Of a stretch of DNA of 64,000 nucleotides, positions 54,228 through 63,133 are shown piece by piece (the stretch's first letter is position 1; every line of letters starts with the position of its first letter). Source of the DNA: UBA2266 sp964406945 (GTDB lineage Bacteria > Planctomycetota > Phycisphaerae > Sedimentisphaerales > Anaerobacaceae). The notes beneath the pieces were generated by a model. That model was not told the DNA's origin. It saw nothing but the letters and a program-made list of their open reading frames with translations, and ran no database searches. Location: the NCBI GenBank assembly GCA_964406945.1, contig CAYOTO010000014.1, positions 1-64,000 of the forward strand. The letters run 5' to 3'. A program made the position numbers and the translations under genes.

Positions 54228-57200
54228 ATGAGTCACCTGAAATTTGCAGCTTGTATCTGGGTAGTACTGTTGGTTGGTTTTCCCGGGCAGTGCCAGGCCG
54301 ATGCTAACTCCGCCAAAAGCCATGCCTGGTTTGCGGCCGTTCATAAGGCGCGAAACAGCTTGACAGACCCGCAGCTTTTGGTACAGGAAAGATCTGAACG
54401 GCTGCATGGGATTATTTTGAACTTGATGCGCAAATGGCCCGTCCGCACCGACTGGCTCGGCCAGGACTGTCGGCCGGATTTTAAGACATGGCTGCAAAAC
54501 GATGATATCGACGCATATTGCGATATTATCAAACGAGCAATATCCGAGGCCGGGCCAGGCGCACCAGAGCTTCGCGAAGAGTTAGCGCAACTGCGTGCAA
54601 GCGACGCCGCGACCGATGACTTCTCGTGGTTGGTGCTTTACGAAAGAGCGTGCCTGCAACGGCGAAAACTTCGGCTCAAAGACCTGCTCGAGCGAAAGCA
54701 GAGATTCGTTTTCACCAAACACTTCAACATGGGCGGCTCGCATTACGCCTATACAGAGGCCCAGTCGGACGCCCAGGCCGAGCGCAGTTTTCGGCCGGGA
54801 ACAGCCTTATGTATTGTGACGATGGACGCGCCCTTGGGCCATGTCGAAACGCTTATCGAAGATGCCGACGGCGTAATTCGGGACCCGGACGTTTCGTACG
54901 ACGGCAAACGAATTCTCTTTTCGTGGAAGAAGTCCGACCGCAAAGACGATTATCACCTCTACGAAATGGATCCGGCCACACGAAATCTAACCCAGATAAC
55001 CTCGGGACTGGGTTTCGCCGACTACGAAGGCGCTTATCTCCCCGACGGCGATATCGTATTCAATTCCACCCGCTGCGTACAAACAGTCGACTGCTGGTGG
55101 ACCGAGGTCAGCAATCTTTACAGGTGCGACCGACAGGGCAGGTTTATGCGTCGGCTGAGTTTCGACCAGGTCCATACCAACTTTCCAACCGTTTTGGATG
55201 ACGGACGAATCGTCTACACCCGCTGGGACTATAATGATCGGGGTCAGATTTACCCTCAGCCGCTGTACCAGATGAACCCCGACGGCACCGGCCAGGCCGA
55301 GTTTTACGGCAATAACTCATGGTTCCCCACGACTATTCTGCACGCCAGAGGCATTCCGGGCACGACAAAGCTCATAGCAATCGCAACCGGTCACCATACT
55401 CGCCAGACCGGTAAACTCATAGTAATCGATCCCGCCAGAGGAAATCAGGAGAACAGCGGAGTGCAGCTAATCGCCCCCGTTCGCGAGACGCCCGCCGAGC
55501 GAATCGACAAATACGGCCAGGAAGGCGAACTCTTTCAGTACCCGTATCCGCTCAGTGAGAAAGAATACATCGTAACCTACAGTCCCTTCGGCTGGGAACT
55601 GGAGCCGGTTCTGTTCAACATATATTACATGACCATCGACGGCAAACGCGAACTGCTTGTTTCGGACCCGCACATATCCTGCAATCAGCCGATCCCGATC
55701 TCGCCACGGCCCAAACCGCATAAACGACCCGGAAATGCCGACTACAGCAAGTCCAGCGGGGTCTATTACGTGCAGGATATTTATAAAGGCCAGGGGCTCG
55801 CCGGCGTGCAGCGCGGCACAGTAAAAGAACTGCGGGTGGTAGAGATTCGCTTCCGCGCCGCCGGAGTCAGATCGAACCGCAACAGAGGCCCGGCCGGAGG
55901 CGCGTTGGTAAGCACTCCAATCGCCATTGGCAACGGGGCCTGGGATGTCAAAGCCGTCCTGGGCGACGCCAAAGTCTATCCGGATGGATCGGCCTGCTTC
56001 GAAGTGCCCGCCAGGACCCCGGTCTACTTCCAGGCACTGGACGAAAAAGGCCGCGCGGTCCAGTCCATGCGAACCTGGTCCACCCTGCAGCCCGGCGAAA
56101 CACTTTCGTGCGTAGGGTGCCATGAAAAGAAAAATGAAACGCCCGGTACGTTGGCCAGGCCCACTCTGGCCATGAAAGCAGGCCCGCAGAAACTCGAACC
56201 CTTCTACGGCCCGCCGCGCGGATTCAGCTTCAACCGCGAAATACAGCCGATCCTGGACAAACACTGCATCGGTTGTCACACTAAACGCCCCGGCCGGTCC
56301 GGCGGCAAGGCCTTCAGTCTGCTCGATACGCCCAATCCGAGCAAGAACGAAGGCAGGTTGTGGTCTGATTCTTATCTGGCCCTGACCAGCCGCGGCAATC
56401 CGGACAAAGGGCCCGTCCGCTGGCTGAACGTCCAGTCGGTCCCCCCGGTGCTTCGCCCGTATTTCGCCGGGTCGTGTAAAAGCCCGCTGATGGATATGCT
56501 CGAAAATGGTCATAAAGGCGTTGATCTCAGCCCCGAAGAACTGGAAAAAATCGCCTGCTGGATAGACCTTCTTGTCCCCTACAGCGGCGACTATCTCGAA
56601 GCCAACTGCTGGACCGAAGATGAGCTGGGCAAATATCTGCACTATCAACGCAAGCGAGACGCGATGGCTGCATCCGAAGCTGCTAACATCCGTGAGATGA
56701 TCGATCCCGCACGGGCAGCCGCAGAGTTCCAGCCGGAGACCTTCAGAGTGGACAATCCCTACCGAAATCTCGCTCTGAATCCCGATGACAAGCAGGGTTA
56801 CGCCCGAAGCTGGCCGCACGCATCCAGCAACAGCGAATGTCGCAACTCGCCTGCGTTCGCGGCATGCAATGCCATTGACGGCAATGTTGCAAATACCGGC
56901 CACGGGCCGAAGTTTCCGTCCTGGGGGCCCGACAGAGGTGACGGATTGTGGTGGAAGCTCGATTTCGGCCGCATGGTCGAGATCGACAAACTCGTTGTCT
57001 ACATCAGGGCCGATTTTCCGCACGACGACTACTGGCACAGCGCAACAATCGCCTTCTCCGATGGGACCACTCACAGCATAAACATAAAAAAGACGGCAGA
57101 GCCCCAGACCTTTGAATTCGACAAGAGGACCGTCTCGTGGCTCAAACTCACGGACCTGAAGCAACAAGAACCGCTCGGCTGGTGTGCAATTACCGAGATC

Positions 57201-57272
57201 CAGGTCTGGGGAGAAGATCTTTACCCGGCCCTTGCGCCCGTCGCGGCAGTCCTTAACAATGAGGCCAAATAA
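54228..57272 (+). CDS. HzsA-related exported protein: PD40 propeller, two CxxCH motifs, discoidin domain
   Basis: 1014 residues from the ATG at 54228, seven bases after CAGGA; upstream in-frame starts lack a signal peptide. Signal: LKFAACIWVVLLVGFPGQCQA. A helical N-terminal part (~30-175) precedes a PD40/TolB-like propeller (~180-500, SYDGKRILFSWKKS, LPDGDIVFNSTRC, LDDGRIVYTRWDY). A region resembling the middle domain of hydrazine synthase alpha follows (~525-625, VKAVLGDAKVYPDGSACFEV). Two c-type heme motifs come next: CVGCH (Cys628-His632) and CIGCH (Cys680-His684). An F5/8 discoidin-type domain closes the chain (~850-1010, WWKLDFGRMVEIDKLVVYIR). Despite the resemblance it is not hydrazine synthase, and no anammox gene is nearby. 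Role unknown; heme-dependent sugar oxidation is one option. Confidence 0.8.
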   Translation: MSHLKFAACIWVVLLVGFPGQCQADANSAKSHAWFAAVHKARNSLTDPQLLVQERSERLHGIILNLMRKWPVRTDWLGQDCRPDFKTWLQNDDIDAYCDIIKRAISEAGPGAPELREELAQLRASDAATDDFSWLVLYERACLQRRKLRLKDLLERKQRFVFTKHFNMGGSHYAYTEAQSDAQAERSFRPGTALCIVTMDAPLGHVETLIEDADGVIRDPDVSYDGKRILFSWKKSDRKDDYHLYEMDPATRNLTQITSGLGFADYEGAYLPDGDIVFNSTRCVQTVDCWWTEVSNLYRCDRQGRFMRRLSFDQVHTNFPTVLDDGRIVYTRWDYNDRGQIYPQPLYQMNPDGTGQAEFYGNNSWFPTTILHARGIPGTTKLIAIATGHHTRQTGKLIVIDPARGNQENSGVQLIAPVRETPAERIDKYGQEGELFQYPYPLSEKEYIVTYSPFGWELEPVLFNIYYMTIDGKRELLVSDPHISCNQPIPISPRPKPHKRPGNADYSKSSGVYYVQDIYKGQGLAGVQRGTVKELRVVEIRFRAAGVRSNRNRGPAGGALVSTPIAIGNGAWDVKAVLGDAKVYPDGSACFEVPARTPVYFQALDEKGRAVQSMRTWSTLQPGETLSCVGCHEKKNETPGTLARPTLAMKAGPQKLEPFYGPPRGFSFNREIQPILDKHCIGCHTKRPGRSGGKAFSLLDTPNPSKNEGRLWSDSYLALTSRGNPDKGPVRWLNVQSVPPVLRPYFAGSCKSPLMDMLENGHKGVDLSPEELEKIACWIDLLVPYSGDYLEANCWTEDELGKYLHYQRKRDAMAASEAANIREMIDPARAAAEFQPETFRVDNPYRNLALNPDDKQGYARSWPHASSNSECRNSPAFAACNAIDGNVANTGHGPKFPSWGPDRGDGLWWKLDFGRMVEIDKLVVYIRADFPHDDYWHSATIAFSDGTTHSINIKKTAEPQTFEFDKRTVSWLKLTDLKQQEPLGWCAITEIQVWGEDLYPALAPVAAVLNNEAK

Positions 57273-57311
57273 GATCAGACCGCAACACGTACACCAAACA
57301 GGGAGCACTAT

Positions 57312-59684
57312 ATGTCAGAACACAAGCGTTTCACTTTGATCGTCGCGGCAGTGGCAATTACTTCTATATTCGTGTCAAAGGCAAACGCCGTATGGCAGGC
57401 AAAGTGGATCGGTCCCGGCGAGCCGCAGAGCCAGAACACCTGGCTTTGTTTTCGCAAGCAGTTCGACCTGTCGGCGAAACCTAACTCGATGGCGGTCAAA
57501 ATAGCATGCGACAGCAAGTACTGGCTCTGGATCAACGGTGATCTTGTGGTGTTCGAGGGTCAGCTCAAACGAGGTCCGACGCCGCAGGACACCTACTACG
57601 ACAAAGTCGAAATCGGCGAACGTCTCAACAAGGGCGAAAACACCGTCGCAGTGCTCGTCTGGTACTGGGGCAGACACGGTTTTTCACACAACTCCAGTGG
57701 AAAAGCCGGACTGATCTTCGAATCGACAGACAGCGACATCCGAATCCTGAGCGACAAAACGTGGAAGGTTACTCGACACCCGTCGTACGGCCCCACAGAA
57801 GGACCGCACCCGAACTTCCGACTTCCCGAATTCAATATACTGTACGACGCCCGGAAGGCCCCCGGCCCCTGGACGCAGCCCGAATACGACGACAGTAGAT
57901 GGCAAGATGCCGTTGAATACGGAACACCGCCAACCGCCCCCTGGAATAACCTGGTCCAAAGGCCGATCCCACTCTGGAAAGACAGCGGCCTTATGGACTA
58001 TGAAAATAAACTGCACATCCCTGAAACAGCGTATGGCGAAGAAATAGTCTGCACTCTGCCGGCCAACATCCACATAACGCCGTATCTGAAAATCGACGCC
58101 CCGGCGGGCAGGAGAATCGACATAATGACCGACAACTACCGCGGCGGAGGCAGCCCGAACGTCAGGGCCGTATACATAACGAAAAAGGGCGTTCAGGAAT
58201 ATGAGTCGCCCGGCTGGATGAACGGCCACGATGTGCGGTATAGAATTCCAGAAGGAATCAGGATCCTCGACCTTAAGTACCGCGAGACCGGCTATAATGC
58301 AGAGTTCGTAGGCGAGTTGAAATGTGATGACGAGGACCTGAACACGCTTTGGCAAAAAGCCAAACGCACACTATACGTCACCATGCGCGATACCTATATG
58401 GACTGCCCTGACCGCGAAAGGGCCCAGTGGTGGGGAGACGCCGCGAATGAGCTGGGCGAGGCCTTCTACGTATTCGACTATGAAAGAGGCCCTCTGCTGG
58501 CCAAAAAAGGCATCTACGAGCTGGCTCTCTGGCACAAGGACGACGGCTCACTGTATTCGCCCGTACCCTCGGGCAGACCCGCATCGGACATGACCGAGCC
58601 GGACGAAAAAGAGGGCTACTGGTACAAGGAGCTGCCCCGACAGATGCTCACAAGCATCGGGTGGTACGGGTTCTGGACTTACTACATGTACACCGGCGAC
58701 AAGCAGACCATCGCCGAGGTGTATCCGGCGGTGCGAAACTATCTCAGACTTTGGCGAATCGGCGACAACGGCCTTGTGGTACACAGAACCGGCGACTGGG
58801 ACTGGACCGACTGGGGTAGTAACAAGGACGTGCCTGTAATAGAAAACGCATGGCTGTATCTTGCACTGAAAGCCGCCGTAGAAATGGCCCGCCTTTCCGG
58901 CAACTCTGACGATATTGCACAATACACTGCCAAAATGGAATCTATCGAATCCAATTTCAATAAGACCTTCTGGCGTGCGGACAAATACCGCTCGCCCGGC
59001 TACGCAGGCGAGACTGACGACCGGGCAAACGCGATGGCTGTAGTGGCGGGACTGGCAAAAGACGAGTATTATCCCGCGATAGCGGAAGTGCTCGCCAGAC
59101 AATATCATGCCAGCCCGTATATGGAGAAATATGTCCTGGAAGCACTGTACCTGATGGATCGGCCCGGGCAGGCTGTCGCTCGCGCAAAAAGACGCTGGGC
59201 CGACCAGATTGAAAGCGAACTCACGACTCTATGGGAAGGCTGGGGGATCGGCAAAGAAGGTTACGGCGGGGGCACATACAACCATGCATGGTCCGGAGGT
59301 GCTCTGACCGTTTTGAGCCAATACGCGGCCGGGGTTGCACCAATTGAACCTGGTTATCAATCGTACGCAGTCATTCCTCAGATGTCGCCTCTGAAGTCAA
59401 TCGATGCTGTCATCCCGACGCCCAGGGGCAACATCCATCTGAGCCTGCGAGACAAGTCGACGGCATTCGAGATCGAACTGGACTCACCCGAAGGCTCAGC
59501 CGCACTACTGGCGATTCCCGGAACAACGGAGTCCTTTAAGAGCATGACTGCGAACGGCAGAACATTGCTCGAAAACGGCAAGACCGTCTCCCGTGCCCGC
59601 GGCATCCGATTCGTCGGATCGGAGGATAACCGCACCAGGTTCGAGTTGGCACCGGGAACGTGGCGAATAAAAGCTGCAAAGTAG
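57312..59684 (+). CDS. exported GH78-like alpha-L-rhamnosidase
   Basis: 790 residues; the ATG at 57312 follows GGGAG at good spacing, 39 nt after the HzsA-related gene. Signal peptide ends at ANA. An N-terminal beta-sandwich (~30-215, AKWIGPGEPQSQNTWLCFRK, YWLWINGDLVV) and a second one (~225-330) lead into an (alpha/alpha)6 catalytic domain (~335-680). DTYMDCPDRERAQWWGDA carries the acidic residues expected of the family's DCP-x-R-x-E region, and EGWGIGKEGYGGGTYNHAWSG is also typical. A C-terminal beta domain follows (~690-790). Family 78 enzymes remove alpha-L-rhamnose by inversion. Together with the sulfatase this suggests breakdown of a sulfated rhamnoglycan, which is an inference only. 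Confidence 0.85.
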   Translation: MSEHKRFTLIVAAVAITSIFVSKANAVWQAKWIGPGEPQSQNTWLCFRKQFDLSAKPNSMAVKIACDSKYWLWINGDLVVFEGQLKRGPTPQDTYYDKVEIGERLNKGENTVAVLVWYWGRHGFSHNSSGKAGLIFESTDSDIRILSDKTWKVTRHPSYGPTEGPHPNFRLPEFNILYDARKAPGPWTQPEYDDSRWQDAVEYGTPPTAPWNNLVQRPIPLWKDSGLMDYENKLHIPETAYGEEIVCTLPANIHITPYLKIDAPAGRRIDIMTDNYRGGGSPNVRAVYITKKGVQEYESPGWMNGHDVRYRIPEGIRILDLKYRETGYNAEFVGELKCDDEDLNTLWQKAKRTLYVTMRDTYMDCPDRERAQWWGDAANELGEAFYVFDYERGPLLAKKGIYELALWHKDDGSLYSPVPSGRPASDMTEPDEKEGYWYKELPRQMLTSIGWYGFWTYYMYTGDKQTIAEVYPAVRNYLRLWRIGDNGLVVHRTGDWDWTDWGSNKDVPVIENAWLYLALKAAVEMARLSGNSDDIAQYTAKMESIESNFNKTFWRADKYRSPGYAGETDDRANAMAVVAGLAKDEYYPAIAEVLARQYHASPYMEKYVLEALYLMDRPGQAVARAKRRWADQIESELTTLWEGWGIGKEGYGGGTYNHAWSGGALTVLSQYAAGVAPIEPGYQSYAVIPQMSPLKSIDAVIPTPRGNIHLSLRDKSTAFEIELDSPEGSAALLAIPGTTESFKSMTANGRTLLENGKTVSRARGIRFVGSEDNRTRFELAPGTWRIKAAK

Positions 59685-59703
59685 GCTCGCACGCACAGTC
59701 TGA

Positions 59704-62406
59704 TTATGCAGACTTTTTCGCAGGAACCGATTTGAAAATCTGGACTATGACGGCAGGTGCTAAACTTGCAGCCAGCACAAGCAGCCAGCCGCCCAGGCCG
59801 GGATTAACCAGTTCAAGAGGACCGGAAAGAAGCGGCACGTAGACAACCAGCAGAAGCAGAATCGAACAGAAGACAATCGCCAGCCACGCATACTTGTTCC
59901 GAACAACCTCGTTGTCGGTAATTGACGTTCCCCGGTCTCGCATATCGAACATATGCCACAACTGGGCGAATGCCAGCGTAAGGAACGAGATTGTGACCGC
60001 CTGCGGAACCGGCATTTGCCAGACTTTCAAAGCCACACCGAAAGCGGTCAGCACGGCGATCGTCAACATCAGCCCGTACACAGCGACCGCGCCCCAGTGC
60101 CGCATAGTCATTATCGGTTCACCCGGATCCCGCGGATTGCGGTTCATAATACCCTTATCCCCTTCTCCCGCTCCAAGCGCGAGCGCCGGAAATACGTCGG
60201 TAACGATATTCAAAAACAATATCTGCAACGCGGTAATAGGCATCGGGGCATTGACCAGCGATGCGATGAATACGATCATAACTTCGCTCACATTGCAACT
60301 GAGCAGATAGAGCACGAATTTGCGTATGTTGCCGAAAATCACCCGCCCCTGTTCGATGGCCGCCACGATCGTCGAGAAAGCGTCGTCGCGGAGCACCATA
60401 TCAGCCGCTTCCCTGGCAACCTGCGTGCCGCGCTGACCCATTGCGATGCCGATATCCGCTTTCTTCAGGGCCGGCGCATCATTTACGCCGTCTCCGGTCA
60501 TCGCCACCACCGAACCGGCCTGCTGGTGAAGGTCTATGAGATCGAGTTTCTGCCTGGGGCTGACTCTTGCGAATATCGAAGCATCGACAAAGCGCCGCCG
60601 CTGCTCGGGCGTAGCCTGCTCCACGGAAACCAGCTCCCTGCCCATAATAACCTCGTTCGAGGCATCCGGCACCAGGGATACCGCCGCGGCGATACTGGCG
60701 GCCGTCTTGGGCTGATCGCCGGTAACCATGACCACCTTGATTCCCGCTTTGTGGCACGATTCGACCGCACCTTTCACGTCCTCGCGCGGCGGATCCTGCA
60801 TGGCGACCAGTCCCACCAGCGTCAGATCCAGGTACGGATCGGCTTCGACATTATCGACCGACTTGGCTCCGAGAGCCAGAATTCGCAATCCCTGCTCGGC
60901 CATCTTCATATTTTCCCCAAGCCATTTGCGTCGCCCGTCCTCATCAAGCGGCTCCAGCCCCTGGGCCGTCCTCACCTGCCTGCAATGGCCGATAACCGCC
61001 TCCGGAGCGCCCTTGACCGCCACCCTGAATTTTTCTCCGTCGGCGTGAAATGTCGCCATTATTTTGGAATCCGAATCGAAGGCGTCTTCGCGAACCTCGG
61101 GCAGCGTTTCGGCAAGGCCGGCTCTGGTAATGCCCGCCGCCAGGGCCGGAACGAGCAGAGCGATCTCTACAGGATCCCCAACGCCGCCGGCATGATTTTC
61201 CTGGGATTTCGACAGTGAGGCATTGTTGCACAAGGTGCAGATCTCCAGTGCTTCGGTCAGCAGCGTATCGTCGGCCGGTGCGACCGGTCTGTCGGTCCTG
61301 TAGAAACCGCCACGGTCGGCCGCCGAACGGGCCCTGACGTCGACGGCCTCATCCGCCAGCAGAAAAGTGGTGACGGTCATACGATTCTGCGTCAGGGTTC
61401 CGGTCTTGTCCGTACAGATTACGTTGGTGCCGCCCAGAGTCTCCACCGCCGCAAGCCTGTTAACCATCGCATTGCGCCGCGACATACGCAGCATCCCGCG
61501 GGCCAGCGCCATCGTGGCCACCACCGGCAAGCCTTCCGGAATCGCCGCCACCGCCAGAGCAATCGCCATCTCGATCATAAGTCCCACTTCTTTGCCCCTG
61601 AGGATGCCGGCCAGGGCCACAACTGCGATAATCACCAGCGTTACCCAAAGCAGTTTGTGGCCCAGCTTCTCGAGCCGCTTTTCCAGAGGTGTCGCAACCG
61701 CTTCGGCCTCGGCCACCATGGACGAAATCTTGCCCAGTTCGGTATTCATGCCCGTCGCAGTCACAATGCCTTCGCCTGAGCCTCTCGTAACCGCCGTGCC
61801 CTTGAACATCATATTGGTCCGGTCGGCAAGTTCCACATCCGCCTCGACAGGTTCGGACTGTTTACTCACCGGCACGGATTCGCCGGTCAGCATGGATTCG
61901 TCCACCTGCAGTTTCGAAGCGGTGCGAACCCTCATATCTGCGGCGACGATATCTCCTCCCTCGATTACCACTATATCGCCCGGCACGAGCTGCACGGCCG
62001 GAATCTCGATAAGCGAACCGTCCCGCCTGACCCTCGCACTGGCCTTTTCCATTCTCCGCAGCGACTCCATGGAGCGAACCGCCTTGACTTCCATGAAGAA
62101 GCCGATAGCCGTGTTAATCGTAATCACGATGCAGATTGCCACCGCGTCCATCCACTCCTGCTCTACGAATGAAACCACCGCCGCCACGACCAGCAGCAGA
62201 ACAATCAGGCTCTTGAATTGATTCACGAATATTTTGAAAGCGCTTTGCTGCTCGAATTCTCGCAGGGCATTTGGCCCGTATTCTTTTCTAAGCTGCCTGA
62301 CCCGGCCGCTGCTGAGCCCCTTTTCCACCGAAATGCCCATCTGCTTAGATATCGCCTCAACCGAATCAGCCCACGGTCGCCGCATCGCGTCATCATTTGT
62401 CTGCAT
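59704..62406 (-). CDS. P-type Ca2+-transporting ATPase (type II)
   Basis: 900 residues from the ATG at 62406, which has GAAAGGA seven bases upstream. A longer frame to 62478 overlaps the predicted promoter region. All P-type marks are present: TGES in the actuator domain, DKTGTLTQNRM with the phosphorylated Asp, KGAPE in the nucleotide-binding domain, and MTGDGVNDAPALKKADIGIAMG in the hinge. The M4 ion site reads AIPEGLP and the C-terminal helix block has about six segments, as in SERCA/PMCA-like bacterial pumps. The N-terminal cation-ATPase region (ISKQMGISVEKGLSSGRVRQ) is also there. It should export Ca2+ from the cytoplasm. Mn2+ or Na+ cannot be excluded. It is a single-gene unit. Confidence 0.93.
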   Translation of the reverse strand: MQTNDDAMRRPWADSVEAISKQMGISVEKGLSSGRVRQLRKEYGPNALREFEQQSAFKIFVNQFKSLIVLLLVVAAVVSFVEQEWMDAVAICIVITINTAIGFFMEVKAVRSMESLRRMEKASARVRRDGSLIEIPAVQLVPGDIVVIEGGDIVAADMRVRTASKLQVDESMLTGESVPVSKQSEPVEADVELADRTNMMFKGTAVTRGSGEGIVTATGMNTELGKISSMVAEAEAVATPLEKRLEKLGHKLLWVTLVIIAVVALAGILRGKEVGLMIEMAIALAVAAIPEGLPVVATMALARGMLRMSRRNAMVNRLAAVETLGGTNVICTDKTGTLTQNRMTVTTFLLADEAVDVRARSAADRGGFYRTDRPVAPADDTLLTEALEICTLCNNASLSKSQENHAGGVGDPVEIALLVPALAAGITRAGLAETLPEVREDAFDSDSKIMATFHADGEKFRVAVKGAPEAVIGHCRQVRTAQGLEPLDEDGRRKWLGENMKMAEQGLRILALGAKSVDNVEADPYLDLTLVGLVAMQDPPREDVKGAVESCHKAGIKVVMVTGDQPKTAASIAAAVSLVPDASNEVIMGRELVSVEQATPEQRRRFVDASIFARVSPRQKLDLIDLHQQAGSVVAMTGDGVNDAPALKKADIGIAMGQRGTQVAREAADMVLRDDAFSTIVAAIEQGRVIFGNIRKFVLYLLSCNVSEVMIVFIASLVNAPMPITALQILFLNIVTDVFPALALGAGEGDKGIMNRNPRDPGEPIMTMRHWGAVAVYGLMLTIAVLTAFGVALKVWQMPVPQAVTISFLTLAFAQLWHMFDMRDRGTSITDNEVVRNKYAWLAIVFCSILLLLVVYVPLLSGPLELVNPGLGGWLLVLAASLAPAVIVQIFKSVPAKKSA

Positions 62407-62490
62407 CTGAATGTCCTTTCTCATATACCGTCTGCTCTCCGGACCCTCGACCCGGCTTGGGAATCTGCGGTCACGCAAAAACCATGCAAT

Positions 62491-62519
62491 CTAATAACAT
62501 ATACGCCCCGCATTGTCAA
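62491..62519 (-). promoter_or_regulatory. sigma70-like promoter for the Ca2+-ATPase gene
   Basis: On the minus strand: consensus -35 TTGACA (62519-62514), 17-nt spacer, -10 TATTAG (62496-62491). The predicted leader is about 78 nt. The -35 is the only perfect one found in the window. Confidence 0.6.
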
Positions 62520-62598
62520 AAATCGCCTTTTTTGCGGCCGCACTTTCAATACCGGACAAAATCATTGAAAAAGCACGCTTCTTGGGAAGGAATCCTTC

Positions 62599-62997
62599 TT
62601 GAACATGCAGAACAGCCGCTGTCGGTTCAACAACGCCGGAATAAAAGAGAACATCTGTTCCACAAACACTTCTGTCGGCATTAAATGGCCCGGAATAAGT
62701 TTGACGGGAGCCAAAACTAAAGTCAGCGTTGAGAATAACGAATGCAACGGAAACTATCCTTCGGGCATAGAATTTCGCGACGGTGCGGGGGGAAATGCAA
62801 CCGGGAACACCTGCAGCGATCACGCCTGGAGCAAAATAGCCGTTCGAGGTGAAGGCACCGACCCTATTGTTTTCAACAACAGGTGCAGCAACAACGGGGC
62901 CTGGGGCATAATAAGCTGGGCCGGCGCCGACCCGCTGATCGGCAGGGGCAACACCGGCGAAGACAACTATCGGAAGCTCATTATGCAAAGAGAATAG
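62599..62997 (+). pseudogene. truncated parallel beta-helix gene (remnant)
   Basis: 132 codons from a TTG at 62599 (AAGGA seven bases upstream), or 130 from the ATG at 62605. The product is made only of Asn/Gly-rich beta-helix coils of about 20-22 residues (RCRFNNAGIKENICS, VSVENNECNGNYPSGIEF, NATGNTCSDHAWSKIAV, IVFNNRCSNNGAWGII). It has no signal peptide, no N-terminal cap and no catalytic residues. Secreted beta-helix proteins of this group are several hundred residues long, so this is most likely the 3' end of a gene whose front was lost. No promoter is visible directly upstream. A small functional beta-helix protein remains possible. Confidence 0.5.
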
Positions 62998-63043
62998 CAC
63001 GCCGGGGGCCACAAAGGGCAAAGGCGAGCAAATCCGAATTCTA

Positions 63044-63072
63044 TTGACGCAAGGCCTCATTCCTGGTAGACT
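63044..63072 (+). promoter_or_regulatory. sigma70-like promoter with extended -10 for the rhomboid-like gene
   Basis: -35 TTGACG (63044-63049, the same hexamer as the operon promoter at 39501-39506), 17-nt spacer, -10 TAGACT (63067-63072) preceded by TGG. The predicted start near 63079 gives a leader of about 55 nt. Confidence 0.55.
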
Positions 63073-63133
63073 GATTTCAGCTCGTTTCGACCAGGGATAA
63101 AACTGAAGCTTTAGAGAATGGGAGGTTGCTGTC

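Noticed and set aside
54228..57272. Hydrazine synthase alpha subunit, which would imply an anammox organism
   Set aside because: Only the general domain plan is shared. There are no HzsB/HzsC, hydrazine dehydrogenase or other anammox genes, and the neighbours are glycan enzymes.
55467..57308. Minus-strand open frame of 613 codons opposite the HzsA-related gene
   Set aside because: No domain, no start signal, and full overlap with a gene that has a signal peptide, heme motifs and a propeller.
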